DNA of 30,631 bases, taken from positions 1 through 30,631 of the forward strand of contig CAZTCX010000029.1 of assembly GCA_964612515.1 (NCBI GenBank), read 5' to 3'. Shown piece after piece: positions 7,346-14,951 of this stretch. The DNA is from SABY01 sp964612515. Its GTDB lineage: Bacteria > Bacteroidota > Bacteroidia > Bacteroidales > 4484-276. The translations under genes were made by a program, and so were the position numbers. Position 1 is the first letter of the stretch. The number at the start of each line of letters is the position of its first letter. The notes below the pieces were generated by a model that was given only the letters and a program-made list of their open reading frames with translations, had not been told where the DNA came from and made no database searches.

Positions 7346-8266
7346 TTACTTGCCTTGCTTCTGCTGCATCAAATCCATAAAACAATCTTCTATGTTTGGT
7401 TTTATTTCGCTTACGCTAATGCCGGTGTGGTTTTTAGTTTTTAAAAACTCCTTGATTTCACCGGTTTGCAATCGATCGTCGGCAGGCGTAAAATGCAATG
7501 CCTGGCCAAACGGGAAAACGGTTCGGGTTCGGTTGTAATGAGTTAAGTCTTCAATCAATCGGAAAGTGTCGTGAGCGCTGACAGCAAAAAGCCGGTGCGG
7601 AAACTGGCCAATGATGGCGTCGGGTGTATCGGTTTGCATGATCGCACCTTGCTGTATCAGCGCCACCCGATGGCACCGTTCCGCCTCATCCATGTATGGC
7701 GTCGATACGAGGATGGTAATTCCCTGGCTGCCGATGCGCTGGAGCATGTCCCAAAATTCCATGCGCGAAACGGCATCCACGCCCGTGGTGGGTTCGTCCA
7801 GAAAAAGCACCTCCGGCCGGTGTATCAGCGCGCAGCTCAGCGCAAGCTTTTGCTTCATCCCACCCGATAATTTGCCGGCAGGCCGGTCTTTGAAAGGTTC
7901 TATCTGCTGATAAATATCTTTGATCAGATCGTAATTTTCGTGCAACGTAGTTTTAAAAATGGTTGCAAAAAAGGTGAGATTTTCTTCCACAGTAAGATCG
8001 GGATAGAGCGAAAAGCGCCCGGGCATGTAGCCAACTTTCTGCCGGATATTTTTGTAATCTTTCACCACATCGTATCCCAATACCGTTGCCTTTCCGCTAT
8101 CGGGAAGCAGCAGCGTTACCAGAATGCGAAACAGCGTGGTCTTCCCCGCGCCATCCGGACCGATCAGTCCGAAAATCTCACCCGGCTGCACCTGCAGGCT
8201 GATGTCGTGTAGCGCCTGCACTTTGCCATAAGCCTTGCTTACATTTATAACTTCAACCGGAATCAT
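7346..8266 (-). CDS. ABC transporter ATP-binding protein (switch histidine replaced by Pro)
   Basis: A 306-residue nucleotide-binding protein. Walker A is at 36-44 (GPDGAGKTT), the signature at 133-137 (LSGGM) and Walker B at 153-159 (VLFLDEP). The H-loop reads STPYMDEA, so Pro190 stands where the ATP-sensing His is normally found. A C-terminal extension of about 90 residues follows the ATPase core. By recall, a similar asymmetry occurs in the first half of fused YbhF-type ATPases, so it is probably a family trait rather than decay. Its ATG overlaps the stop codon of the HlyD gene (ATGA, 8263-8266), implying translational coupling. It probably powers export or extrusion across the inner membrane together with the second ATPase; the substrate is unknown. 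Confidence 0.93.
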   Translation of the reverse strand: MIPVEVINVSKAYGKVQALHDISLQVQPGEIFGLIGPDGAGKTTLFRILVTLLLPDSGKATVLGYDVVKDYKNIRQKVGYMPGRFSLYPDLTVEENLTFFATIFKTTLHENYDLIKDIYQQIEPFKDRPAGKLSGGMKQKLALSCALIHRPEVLFLDEPTTGVDAVSRMEFWDMLQRIGSQGITILVSTPYMDEAERCHRVALIQQGAIMQTDTPDAIIGQFPHRLFAVSAHDTFRLIEDLTHYNRTRTVFPFGQALHFTPADDRLQTGEIKEFLKTKNHTGISVSEIKPNIEDCFMDLMQQKQGK

Positions 8267-9171
8267 GGCTGCTGATGCTTCAGAAAGTTGACTTCGGCGG
8301 GCATGCCAATTTTCAGGCTGCCGTCGTTGGGCACCAGGATGGTAACGGCATACACGAGGTTGACGCGCTCCTGTTTTGTTTGTATGATTTTGGGCGTAAA
8401 CTCGGCGTTGTCGCTGATGGTGCTCACGCGTCCGGTAAGGCGACGATTTTCGGTGACGGTGCGGTCTATCAAAACTTCCACGCTGTCGTTCAGTCGGACA
8501 TTGGACAACTGGTCGCCGCTGATATACACTTTGAGTTTCATCGGGTCGAGGTCGGCAATTTTGTAGAGTGCCTTCCCCGGCACCGCCATTTCATGCGCGT
8601 TGGCGTATTTGGTAAGAACAGTTCCTTCCACCGGATTGATGATCAGTGATTTTTCGATCGACTCGTCCACCTGTAATATCTGTTGCTCCAGAGATTTCAT
8701 CTCACTATACACAGCCTGTTTCTGGCTTTTCACCACAGCCACCTGCCGGTCGGTCACTTCCATCTGTCCGGTGAGGTCGTCGAGCTGCTTTTGCGTGGCA
8801 GCGCCATCTTCATACATCTTTTGGATACGTCCGAGATCGCGTTTCATGTTTTCTTTTTGTTGCAGATAAACCGCCACTTGTGCATCGAAGTTGGGAATAC
8901 GATCGAAGATAGCCTGCCGCTGGGCCGAAAGCTGGCCACGACGCAAACTAAGTGCGATGGTATCAATAAATCCCAAATTTTGCCCCACCACCAATTGGTC
9001 GCCCTCCTCCAGATCGAGTTGCATAATTTCGCCCGAGGCCTGCGCAGCAATGGTAACTTCGGTAGCTTCAAAATTGCCGTAAGCATCCGACAGATTATCC
9101 CGGTCGTTGCAGGCGGCGATCGAAACGATTATTGCGAAAGCAAACAAACCCTTCAAAATATGTTTGGTCAT
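8263..9171 (-). CDS. HlyD/MFP-family periplasmic adaptor, lipoprotein
   Basis: A membrane-fusion-protein adaptor that would link an ABC transporter to the TolC-like channel. From the ATG at 9171 it has 302 residues: lipoprotein signal MTKHILKGLFAFAIIV with lipobox SIAAC (Cys21), a lipoyl-like half (AQASGEIMQLDLEEGDQL), a long alpha-hairpin region (about 60-160, rich in Gln, Lys and Glu), a second lipoyl half (PVEGTVLTKYANAHEMAVPGK) and a beta-barrel domain to the end. The frame can be opened 8 codons earlier, but only with a TTG codon at 9195; the ATG gives a normal signal peptide and is preferred. It lies 27 bp after the TolC gene and overlaps the next ATPase gene by 4 bp. Confidence 0.92.
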   Translation of the reverse strand: MTKHILKGLFAFAIIVSIAACNDRDNLSDAYGNFEATEVTIAAQASGEIMQLDLEEGDQLVVGQNLGFIDTIALSLRRGQLSAQRQAIFDRIPNFDAQVAVYLQQKENMKRDLGRIQKMYEDGAATQKQLDDLTGQMEVTDRQVAVVKSQKQAVYSEMKSLEQQILQVDESIEKSLIINPVEGTVLTKYANAHEMAVPGKALYKIADLDPMKLKVYISGDQLSNVRLNDSVEVLIDRTVTENRRLTGRVSTISDNAEFTPKIIQTKQERVNLVYAVTILVPNDGSLKIGMPAEVNFLKHQQP

Positions 9172-9198
9172 GGTTTCTATTTTTTTTAAAATCAAAAA

Positions 9199-10482
9199 TT
9201 ATAAAGCGCCGATTGTTTTCAGATAATTTACTTTGGCCATCGAAAGCTGTATGCGATGAAGCTCCAGCTCCATGTTAGCACGTGTTTCGCGGTTAAGTTC
9301 GTCGAGGTAATCCGATGAAGTGATGCTGCCGTTGTCGAGTTGTGATCCCGCTGCCCTGGTGATGCGTTGCCGCAAAATGATGATCTCCTCATCTTTGCCA
9401 ATCAGGCTGCTATATTTCTCGATTTGTGAAATGTCATCAATCACCCGCACGCGCGTGCTACGGTCGAAAGCATCCTTCTGCGTCTGGAGGATATCGCTGT
9501 TGATATCGAGCAATTGTAGTTGGTTGTTCTTCTTGTTCCAATTGATAATATCCCACCGCGCCCCCACTCCGACCATATAATAAGTATCGAACTCATTGTT
9601 GAGCATATTCAGGCCGGGCTTGCCATAGCCGGCTCTTCCGGTTGCTGAAATTTTGGGCATGTATGCAGAAGAAGTCAGTTGCCGCGATTGTTGTAGCTTG
9701 TTTTGCTGCATCCCCAGCAGCAAATATTCCGGACGCTGGTTTTGAAATGACAAGGTATAAACGGGCGGGTCGGGCAGCAACAGCACGGTATTCTGGCTAA
9801 GTGGCAATTGTAGCAATTCGCCCAGCATGCTGTAATTGGCGCGTAAGTCGGCGTCCATCTCAGCAATATTTTGATCGAGCTGCAGAATCTGTGCCTGAAG
9901 CACATCAGCGCTGGTGGGTAGTAACATGCCGTGTGCCACGCCAGAGTTGATCTCGACAAGTTTTTCGGCAACAGTTTGCTGATTAATAATTAAAAGCTGC
10001 CGGCTTTGCTGCAAGAGCAAAATTTTAAAATAAAGCCCATTCACCTGCTCTTTAATTTTATAAAGTTCGACCTCCAACTGCTGCTGAGAAATCTGAAGGT
10101 CGATCTGCTGCAAAAGCTTTTGCTGACGAGTTAAGCCACCATCCCAGATAACCTGATCGAGCGAAAGGTAAAAGTCGTACATATCTTTGTCGGGCGACGG
10201 AATGGCAACTCCGGGCATTTCAAGCGGAACTTTAGTAACATCGCTCTGGTAACTGGCACGGGCGTTGGCGGCAAGTTGCGGCAGGTAGTTTTTGTTGAGA
10301 TTTTCAGTTTGCAACTGAGTTATCGCTTCATGCAATGCCTGCTGACGCATCAACGGATAGGCCGCCACTGCCAGCCGGCGCGCTTCCTCGAGACGCAACG
10401 TATCCGGCAATTGCTGAGCCGTCGCGCCCATGGTCGATAGTAGTAGCATCATCAGCACCCATGCTTTGGCTTGCTTTTTCAT
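9199..10482 (-). CDS. TolC-like outer membrane efflux protein
   Basis: A 427-residue outer membrane factor with a signal peptide (MKKQAKAWVLMMLLLSTMGATAQQ). It has the two-fold repeated helical organisation of the family: long amphipathic, Gln/Leu-rich helices around 30-200 and again 240-420, with a Gly/Ala-rich strand region (SATGRAGYGKPGLNM, YMVGVGARWDI) before the second helical half. It would form the trimeric exit duct used by the HlyD adaptor encoded next. The ATG overlaps the TGA of the tetR gene (ATGA, 10479-10482), so regulator and channel are translationally coupled in one transcript. Confidence 0.92.
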   Translation of the reverse strand: MKKQAKAWVLMMLLLSTMGATAQQLPDTLRLEEARRLAVAAYPLMRQQALHEAITQLQTENLNKNYLPQLAANARASYQSDVTKVPLEMPGVAIPSPDKDMYDFYLSLDQVIWDGGLTRQQKLLQQIDLQISQQQLEVELYKIKEQVNGLYFKILLLQQSRQLLIINQQTVAEKLVEINSGVAHGMLLPTSADVLQAQILQLDQNIAEMDADLRANYSMLGELLQLPLSQNTVLLLPDPPVYTLSFQNQRPEYLLLGMQQNKLQQSRQLTSSAYMPKISATGRAGYGKPGLNMLNNEFDTYYMVGVGARWDIINWNKKNNQLQLLDINSDILQTQKDAFDRSTRVRVIDDISQIEKYSSLIGKDEEIIILRQRITRAAGSQLDNGSITSSDYLDELNRETRANMELELHRIQLSMAKVNYLKTIGAL

Positions 10483-11087
10483 GGCTTTATCGAATTATAA
10501 ATGAATTGATAAACTTCTTCTTTACGCCCTGCCACAAACTGCTGCCAGCTTGTGGCGTCGTCGTTCATCAGCAGAAGCTGAAGGATGGGCCGGGCGACAA
10601 ACGGGAAAACGCATAGCCCGAGAATATTGACGAAAAGATGATTTGCATTCATCGTCTTAAGATTTCCCTGTTGCATCTCTTGCTCAAGCCGCGCCACAAA
10701 AAGCTGAAGCTGTGACATCTTTGGTGAAAATATATGGGACAGCCTATCCTGGTTGCGATTTAGTTCGTGCAGAATAAATCCTGGAATATGCGGGTTTTCT
10801 ATGATCACATCAATGTATCCGGCGATAAAACGGCGCAGGCCTGTGAAAATATCATCCGTGCTTTCCGTTACGTGATCGACATGCGGAAGTATTTTGGCGA
10901 AAGCCTCCAAAAATACCGCCTCGAACAACTGCTGCTTACTGCGAAAATAATAATGCACCAGCGCCTTGTTGATTCCGGCCTGCGTGGCGATTGCCTGCAT
11001 GCGCGCACCATCGTATCCTTTGCGGATGAACTCCTGCCGGGCAGCTTCAAGGATGCTTTGTTCGGTGTCGGAGGTTGGGCTGTTCAT
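10479..11087 (-). CDS. TetR/AcrR-family transcriptional regulator, first gene of the export operon
   Basis: A 202-residue regulator with an N-terminal TetR helix-turn-helix at about residues 10-56 (ILEAARQEFIRKGYDGARM, IATQAGINKALVHYYF) and an all-helical, ligand-sensing C-terminal domain with no strong motif. As the promoter-proximal gene of tetR-tolC-hlyD-ABC, it most likely represses its own operon and releases it when an exported compound binds. A perfect 16-bp palindrome in its promoter is the obvious operator candidate. The ligand cannot be deduced. Confidence 0.92.
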   Translation of the reverse strand: MNSPTSDTEQSILEAARQEFIRKGYDGARMQAIATQAGINKALVHYYFRSKQQLFEAVFLEAFAKILPHVDHVTESTDDIFTGLRRFIAGYIDVIIENPHIPGFILHELNRNQDRLSHIFSPKMSQLQLFVARLEQEMQQGNLKTMNANHLFVNILGLCVFPFVARPILQLLLMNDDATSWQQFVAGRKEEVYQFIYNSIKP

Positions 11088-11107
11088 TAAAGAAATATTT
11101 AAGAAAA

Positions 11108-11150
11108 TTAACCAACAAATTTAACCAAAAGGTTAATGGATGAATCCAAA
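11108..11150 (-). promoter_or_regulatory. Promoter and candidate TetR operator of the export operon
   Basis: On the minus strand TAAATTTG (complement of 11116-11123) is the -7 box and TTTG (complement of 11147-11150) the -33 element, 23 bp apart. Between them lies the perfect inverted repeat TTAACC-AAAA-GGTTAA at 11121-11136, with an extra TTAACC half site at 11108-11113. A dyad overlapping the core promoter is where a TetR repressor would block RNA polymerase. Confidence 0.6.
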
Positions 11151-11318
11151 ATTGAAATCACTCTTTTTTGGCGAAAGCTTAGTGATTTTTATGAATCAAA
11201 AATTATAGTGGATACTTTATCAAAGAAAAAACCTCTAATAATTACCCCGATTTTGACCATTGGAATTTTAGTATTGAGATTTATTTGAAATTTGACTTTT
11301 GAAATTTGGGATTTCGCC

Positions 11319-11882
11319 TTACACCGCCATCATTTCCTTTTCCTTCTGGTCGCTCATATCGTCGATTTGCTTGATGTATTTGTCGGTGAGCTTCTGTATT
11401 TCGTCTTCCAGGCGTTTTATCTCGTCTTCGGGCGTACCATCTTTTTTGAGCACTTTGGCCTCGTCGTTGGCGTTGCGCCGGAGGCCGCGAATGACAACCT
11501 TGGAATTTTCGGCCTCAGCCTTAGCCTGCTTTACCAGATTACGCCGGCGTTCTTCGGTGAGCGGCGGCACCTGAATGCGAAGCACTTCGCCATCGTTGCG
11601 TGGATTAAAACCCAGGTTGGCAGCCATGATGGCTTTCTCCATAGCCGACAATGTGCTGCGGTCGAACGGCTGCACCACGATCTGACGCGCGTCGGGCGTG
11701 TTGATGTTGGCAGCCTGACTCAGCGGCGTCATCACACCGTAATAATCAATCTTCACATCTTCGAGCATGGCCGGTGAAGCCTTGCCGGTTCTTATCTTAT
11801 GAAACTCGCGCTCGAGGTGCGTTACCGCACTGCTCATGCCTTCGATGGCGCTGTCGAGTACAAATTGGCTTTCTTCAGTCAT
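11319..11882 (-). CDS. frr: Ribosome recycling factor
   Basis: A 187-residue RRF, close to the usual 185. It splits post-termination ribosomes with EF-G. Diagnostic segments run through the whole length: MSSAVTHLEREFHKIRTGKA near the N-terminus, the domain II strands (YYGVMTPLSQAANINTPDAR, QPFDRS), IMAANLGFNPRNDGEVLRI, PPLTEERRRNLVKQAKAEAE, and a C-terminal helix ending SDQKEKEMMAV. In many bacteria frr follows pyrH; here the upstream neighbour is a DUF4301 gene and frr has its own promoter, so it is probably monocistronic. Confidence 0.98.
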   Translation of the reverse strand: MTEESQFVLDSAIEGMSSAVTHLEREFHKIRTGKASPAMLEDVKIDYYGVMTPLSQAANINTPDARQIVVQPFDRSTLSAMEKAIMAANLGFNPRNDGEVLRIQVPPLTEERRRNLVKQAKAEAENSKVVIRGLRRNANDEAKVLKKDGTPEDEIKRLEDEIQKLTDKYIKQIDDMSDQKEKEMMAV

Positions 11883-11909
11883 CGTTTATCAGTTTTAATG
11901 TTTGTAGGG

Positions 11910-11942
11910 CAAAGATACAGCATTGCCGCAAATGACGCCAAA
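11910..11942 (-). promoter_or_regulatory. frr promoter (-33 TTTG and -7 TATCTTTG)
   Basis: The minus strand carries TTTG (11939-11942), a 21-bp spacer and TATCTTTG (11910-11917), the best full match to the Bacteroidota promoter consensus in the window. It is 27 bp upstream of the frr ATG. Confidence 0.7.
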
Positions 11943-11964
11943 GCGGGCATTATTTTTTAAAAAT

Positions 11965-13518
11965 TTAAAGATTCAGATGTTGTGGGCGCAACAGGTCGTT
12001 GACGGTTTTTACGGGATTAAAAGTTTCGATAGGTACCTCCACGAAAAGCGTGATCCAGTCGGCCATGGCGCCATTCCACAGGCCTGGCAGTTCCTGCGCC
12101 TTTAGGTCTTTGCCATCTTTTGACTTTTTGGAAATAAAGCCGGTGGAAGTATCGATGTGGTGGTGTAGGTCGAAATTTTTGCCACGATAGTCGCGCACGC
12201 TGCACACCAGGTCCACCGGGTTGAAATGCGTTGCATTGCTAATGAATTCCTTTTGCTGCGGGTCATTTGTGTCCATCTGCGACGACTCCACTATTTGCAG
12301 CGACACGTCGCCCTTTTCGTTGCGCACCCAAAAAGGGCCGCCGCCGGGTTCGCCTTCGTTTTTCACCATTCCTGCAATGCGCATCGGGCGGTTGAGCAGC
12401 GCAAAAAGCCGATGAATCTGATCTTCATGTTTCATTTTACCAAAATCTTCGGGCAGTTGCAGCATCAGCTCATTTTTAGCGAAAGCGATAATTTTATCGA
12501 TTTGTGATTTATGTACGTCGCCATTTTCAAGCTGTCGCAAATATTCATCCACCTGCGCTTTGAGTTTCAGCAACAGTCCGCCAATCGCTTTTTTATAGAG
12601 ATGCGTGGTTTCCTTCAGGCGATCGGGCACAATGTTGTCGATATTTTTGATAAAAATAATATCACCGTTCAAATCCTTCAGGTTTTCGATGAGCGCACCA
12701 TGGCCACCCGGACGGAACACGAGGTTCCCCTCAGCATCACGAAAAGGCTGATTTTGCATATCAACGGCAATGGTGTCGGTAGATGGTTTTTGTTCCGAAA
12801 AGGTGATTTGATACTTCACACCAAAGCGTTTTTCATACGCCGGAACAACCTGCGAAATGGCTTGCTCAAAACGCTCCCGATGTTCCGGCGACACCGTAAA
12901 ATGCAGATGCACCACGCCATTGGCATCCACCACATAATGCGCCCCCTCCACCAAATGTTCTTCAAGCGCACGGCGTGAAATGTTTTCGTATTGATGAAAT
13001 TTCAAAAGGCCTTTCGGCAAATTGGCATAACCCAGACCTTTATCGTCCAACAGATACTGCACCACCACACCATATTTCTTTTGCTGCAAAAGCGTACCGA
13101 GGTCGTAACCATCCTTTTTGAGCGCATGGCGAAGGTCGTCCACAAAAGCATATTGATGGATGTTTTGCAGGAAATGCCACACGCTGTCGGTTCCTTTCTG
13201 GCTTTGCAGTTTTGCGACCGCCTCATCGCTACCATCGTAGGCTTCGGCAAACTCGAACAGATGCTTAAACATGCGTGTCGCCGCCCCCGAAGCTGGAACA
13301 AACTTTAGCAACTGATACGCGCCGCTGTGCTGATCCCAATAACTGGCAAGCTGATCAACATCGTGGTCGTCGAACACACGGATGCCATTGCCGGGAGTGG
13401 CGGCAGCCATGAGCTTTGCTGATGGAAATCCTTTTTTAAAATTTTCGATTTGCTGGTCAATCTGTTGGCGGCTGATACCTTTCTCTTCGATCTGCCTGAT
13501 ATCTTTTTCGTTAAGCAT
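11965..13518 (-). CDS. DUF4301 family protein
   Basis: A 517-residue cytoplasmic protein recognised as DUF4301, a family largely restricted to Bacteroidota. Conserved-looking segments are FVPASGAATRMFK (73-85), RPGGHGALIENL (269-280) and FIKNIDNIVPD (289-299), then GGGPFWVRNEKGDVSLQIVE and DLVCSVRDYRGKNFDL towards the C-terminus. The SGAATRM loop and GGHGA segment recall a nucleotidyltransferase-like sugar-nucleotide fold, but that is inference and no reaction is established. It has no signal peptide or membrane segment. A -7 box lies 38 bp upstream, and frr follows 82 bp downstream with its own promoter. Confidence 0.88.
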   Translation of the reverse strand: MLNEKDIRQIEEKGISRQQIDQQIENFKKGFPSAKLMAAATPGNGIRVFDDHDVDQLASYWDQHSGAYQLLKFVPASGAATRMFKHLFEFAEAYDGSDEAVAKLQSQKGTDSVWHFLQNIHQYAFVDDLRHALKKDGYDLGTLLQQKKYGVVVQYLLDDKGLGYANLPKGLLKFHQYENISRRALEEHLVEGAHYVVDANGVVHLHFTVSPEHRERFEQAISQVVPAYEKRFGVKYQITFSEQKPSTDTIAVDMQNQPFRDAEGNLVFRPGGHGALIENLKDLNGDIIFIKNIDNIVPDRLKETTHLYKKAIGGLLLKLKAQVDEYLRQLENGDVHKSQIDKIIAFAKNELMLQLPEDFGKMKHEDQIHRLFALLNRPMRIAGMVKNEGEPGGGPFWVRNEKGDVSLQIVESSQMDTNDPQQKEFISNATHFNPVDLVCSVRDYRGKNFDLHHHIDTSTGFISKKSKDGKDLKAQELPGLWNGAMADWITLFVEVPIETFNPVKTVNDLLRPQHLNL

Positions 13519-13556
13519 GATGCATTCAGTTTTTTTTGATGAATTAGAAATAGCTG

Positions 13557-13564
13557 CAAAAATA
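13557..13564 (-). promoter_or_regulatory. -7 promoter box for the DUF4301 gene
   Basis: TATTTTTG on the minus strand, an exact TAnnTTTG match, 38 bp before the ATG. No clear -33 TTTG is present. Confidence 0.4.
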
Positions 13565-13633
13565 CCCCAAAAAGCGCTGGTGGTGCGGTTAATTAGATTC
13601 TGTTCATAAAATTGATCGTTTCATGACGAAATA

Positions 13634-13755
13634 CCAAATTCCAATTGACAAATAAATCTCAAAAACCAAATTCCAAATCCCCGCAACGGTTTAGTGATTG
13701 AGTTTTTAAAAAATTGGAATTTATTTGAGATTTGATTTATTGTCGTTTGGAATTT
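13634..13755. repeat. Imperfect inverted repeat of AAATTCCAA/TTTGAGATTT words
   Basis: The left arm (about 13634-13663, CCAAATTCCAATTGACAAAT then AAATCTCAAA) is complementary, with small indels, to the right arm (about 13723-13755, TTTGAGATTTGATTTATTGT then CGTTTGGAATTT). Related words occur near 5437-5483 and 11271-11316. It fills most of the 298-bp gap between the DUF4301 and SDR genes. No gene is seen there. Confidence 0.5.
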
Positions 13756-13816
13756 AATGATAATGTGCCAGATAGATTTAAAGGCAAACAATCATCGGTA
13801 AGAAATTCTTTTTTTT

Positions 13817-14737
13817 CTACTCTTTAGAAGTGGCTAAAAGTTGTTTTACAGCCTCTTTTGCAGTAATGGGTTTGTATCCAAAATACTTCTCAAACTTGCT
13901 ACTGTCGAAATGATAATCTCGTTCATATTGATAAACCATCTCTTTCAACTCTATGAGAATGGGAACAAAAATACCAACGATGCCCATCATCCACACCGGC
14001 AAAACGCTATAGCGCGGCTTCACGCCAATTTCTTTGGCAAATAGTTCTACCCACTCCCGCCCCGTCAGCCGCTCGTGCAACGATGGCAGATGCCACACCT
14101 GGTTGTAGGCTTCGGGCGTATTACCCAATAATGCTGTTGCTTTGGCTGCATCAGGCACCCAGGTATAATTATGAACTTTATCGGCGGAAGCCAAAAGGTT
14201 GGCGGCCTTGCCCTTTTTCAAATTTGCGACGATCATTTCGTAGGCAGCCGAATTGTGTGTTCCCAGAAAATCAGCGGCTCGAACAATCATGGCTATGATT
14301 TCTTTGGTCTCTATCGCATCCATCACCATTTGAGCCACCTCGGCACGAACTTTCCCTTTGGCACTCACAGGCCGAATGGGCGTTTGCTCATCCATCCCGT
14401 CCAGGAAATCCGGATCGTACATGTACATATTATCAAAAAATACCAGCTTGCAATTATGCTTGTAGCAACTTCGAATTACAGACTTCATGAACGGCGGCCA
14501 CAACTTTGCCCACGTTTTATGATTGTATTCAAAACCTATGGTCACATAGACGACCTCTGATCCGGCAATGGCACGCTCGATGGCATCAGGATCGGTAAGA
14601 TCAGCTTGCAACAGTGTGTCAGTAGGATTTACTTTTTGAGGTCTTCGGGCAACGAGGCGAATCGCGCTGGTGTATTTTATAAGTTCGGCTGCCAGGAGCT
14701 TTCCTACTGCGCCGCCGGCTCCAAGAATGGTTTGCAT
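13817..14737 (-). CDS. Atypical SDR / NAD-dependent epimerase-like protein
   Basis: A 306-residue Rossmann-fold protein with an N-terminal nucleotide-binding loop GAGGAVG (about 6-12), an acidic LTDPDAIERAI segment and the VVYVTIGF strand typical of extended or atypical SDRs. Where catalytic members have YxxxK, the aligned stretch reads SAKGK, so the tyrosine appears replaced by Ser. The protein may be a reductase of the atypical class or a non-catalytic NAD(P) sensor. The C-terminal half (SLHERLTGREWVELFAKE) matches the substrate-domain layout of epimerases. It is the last minus-strand gene before the divergent leucine-degradation cluster. The substrate is unknown. Confidence 0.8.
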   Translation of the reverse strand: MQTILGAGGAVGKLLAAELIKYTSAIRLVARRPQKVNPTDTLLQADLTDPDAIERAIAGSEVVYVTIGFEYNHKTWAKLWPPFMKSVIRSCYKHNCKLVFFDNMYMYDPDFLDGMDEQTPIRPVSAKGKVRAEVAQMVMDAIETKEIIAMIVRAADFLGTHNSAAYEMIVANLKKGKAANLLASADKVHNYTWVPDAAKATALLGNTPEAYNQVWHLPSLHERLTGREWVELFAKEIGVKPRYSVLPVWMMGIVGIFVPILIELKEMVYQYERDYHFDSSKFEKYFGYKPITAKEAVKQLLATSKE

Positions 14738-14771
14738 AGTTTGTATTTTTAAATTGATAATAAAAACACAA

Positions 14772-14806
14772 CAAAAATAACCAATTCCTCACCTTCACCG
14801 GTGAAG
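14772..14806 (-). promoter_or_regulatory. -7 box of the SDR gene with an adjacent 14-bp perfect palindrome
   Basis: The minus strand reads TATTTTTG (complement of 14772-14779), 34 bp before the SDR start codon. CTTCACCGGTGAAG, a perfect palindrome at 14793-14806, lies just upstream where the -33 element would be, inside the 214-bp divergent gap between the SDR gene and the carboxylase gene. It could bind a dimeric regulator of either side. Confidence 0.4.
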
Positions 14807-14951
14807 AAAAACCGAAAGAAACCAGTGAAACAAACACCTAATTTATGTTAAAATAAAATCCGTAACATGCGGGGGTCAGGCAATCTTTCTATTTTTACCC
14901 GTACATTTTTAAACATTATCCCGAAGTTATCCATTTCAAAACCACTGCACC

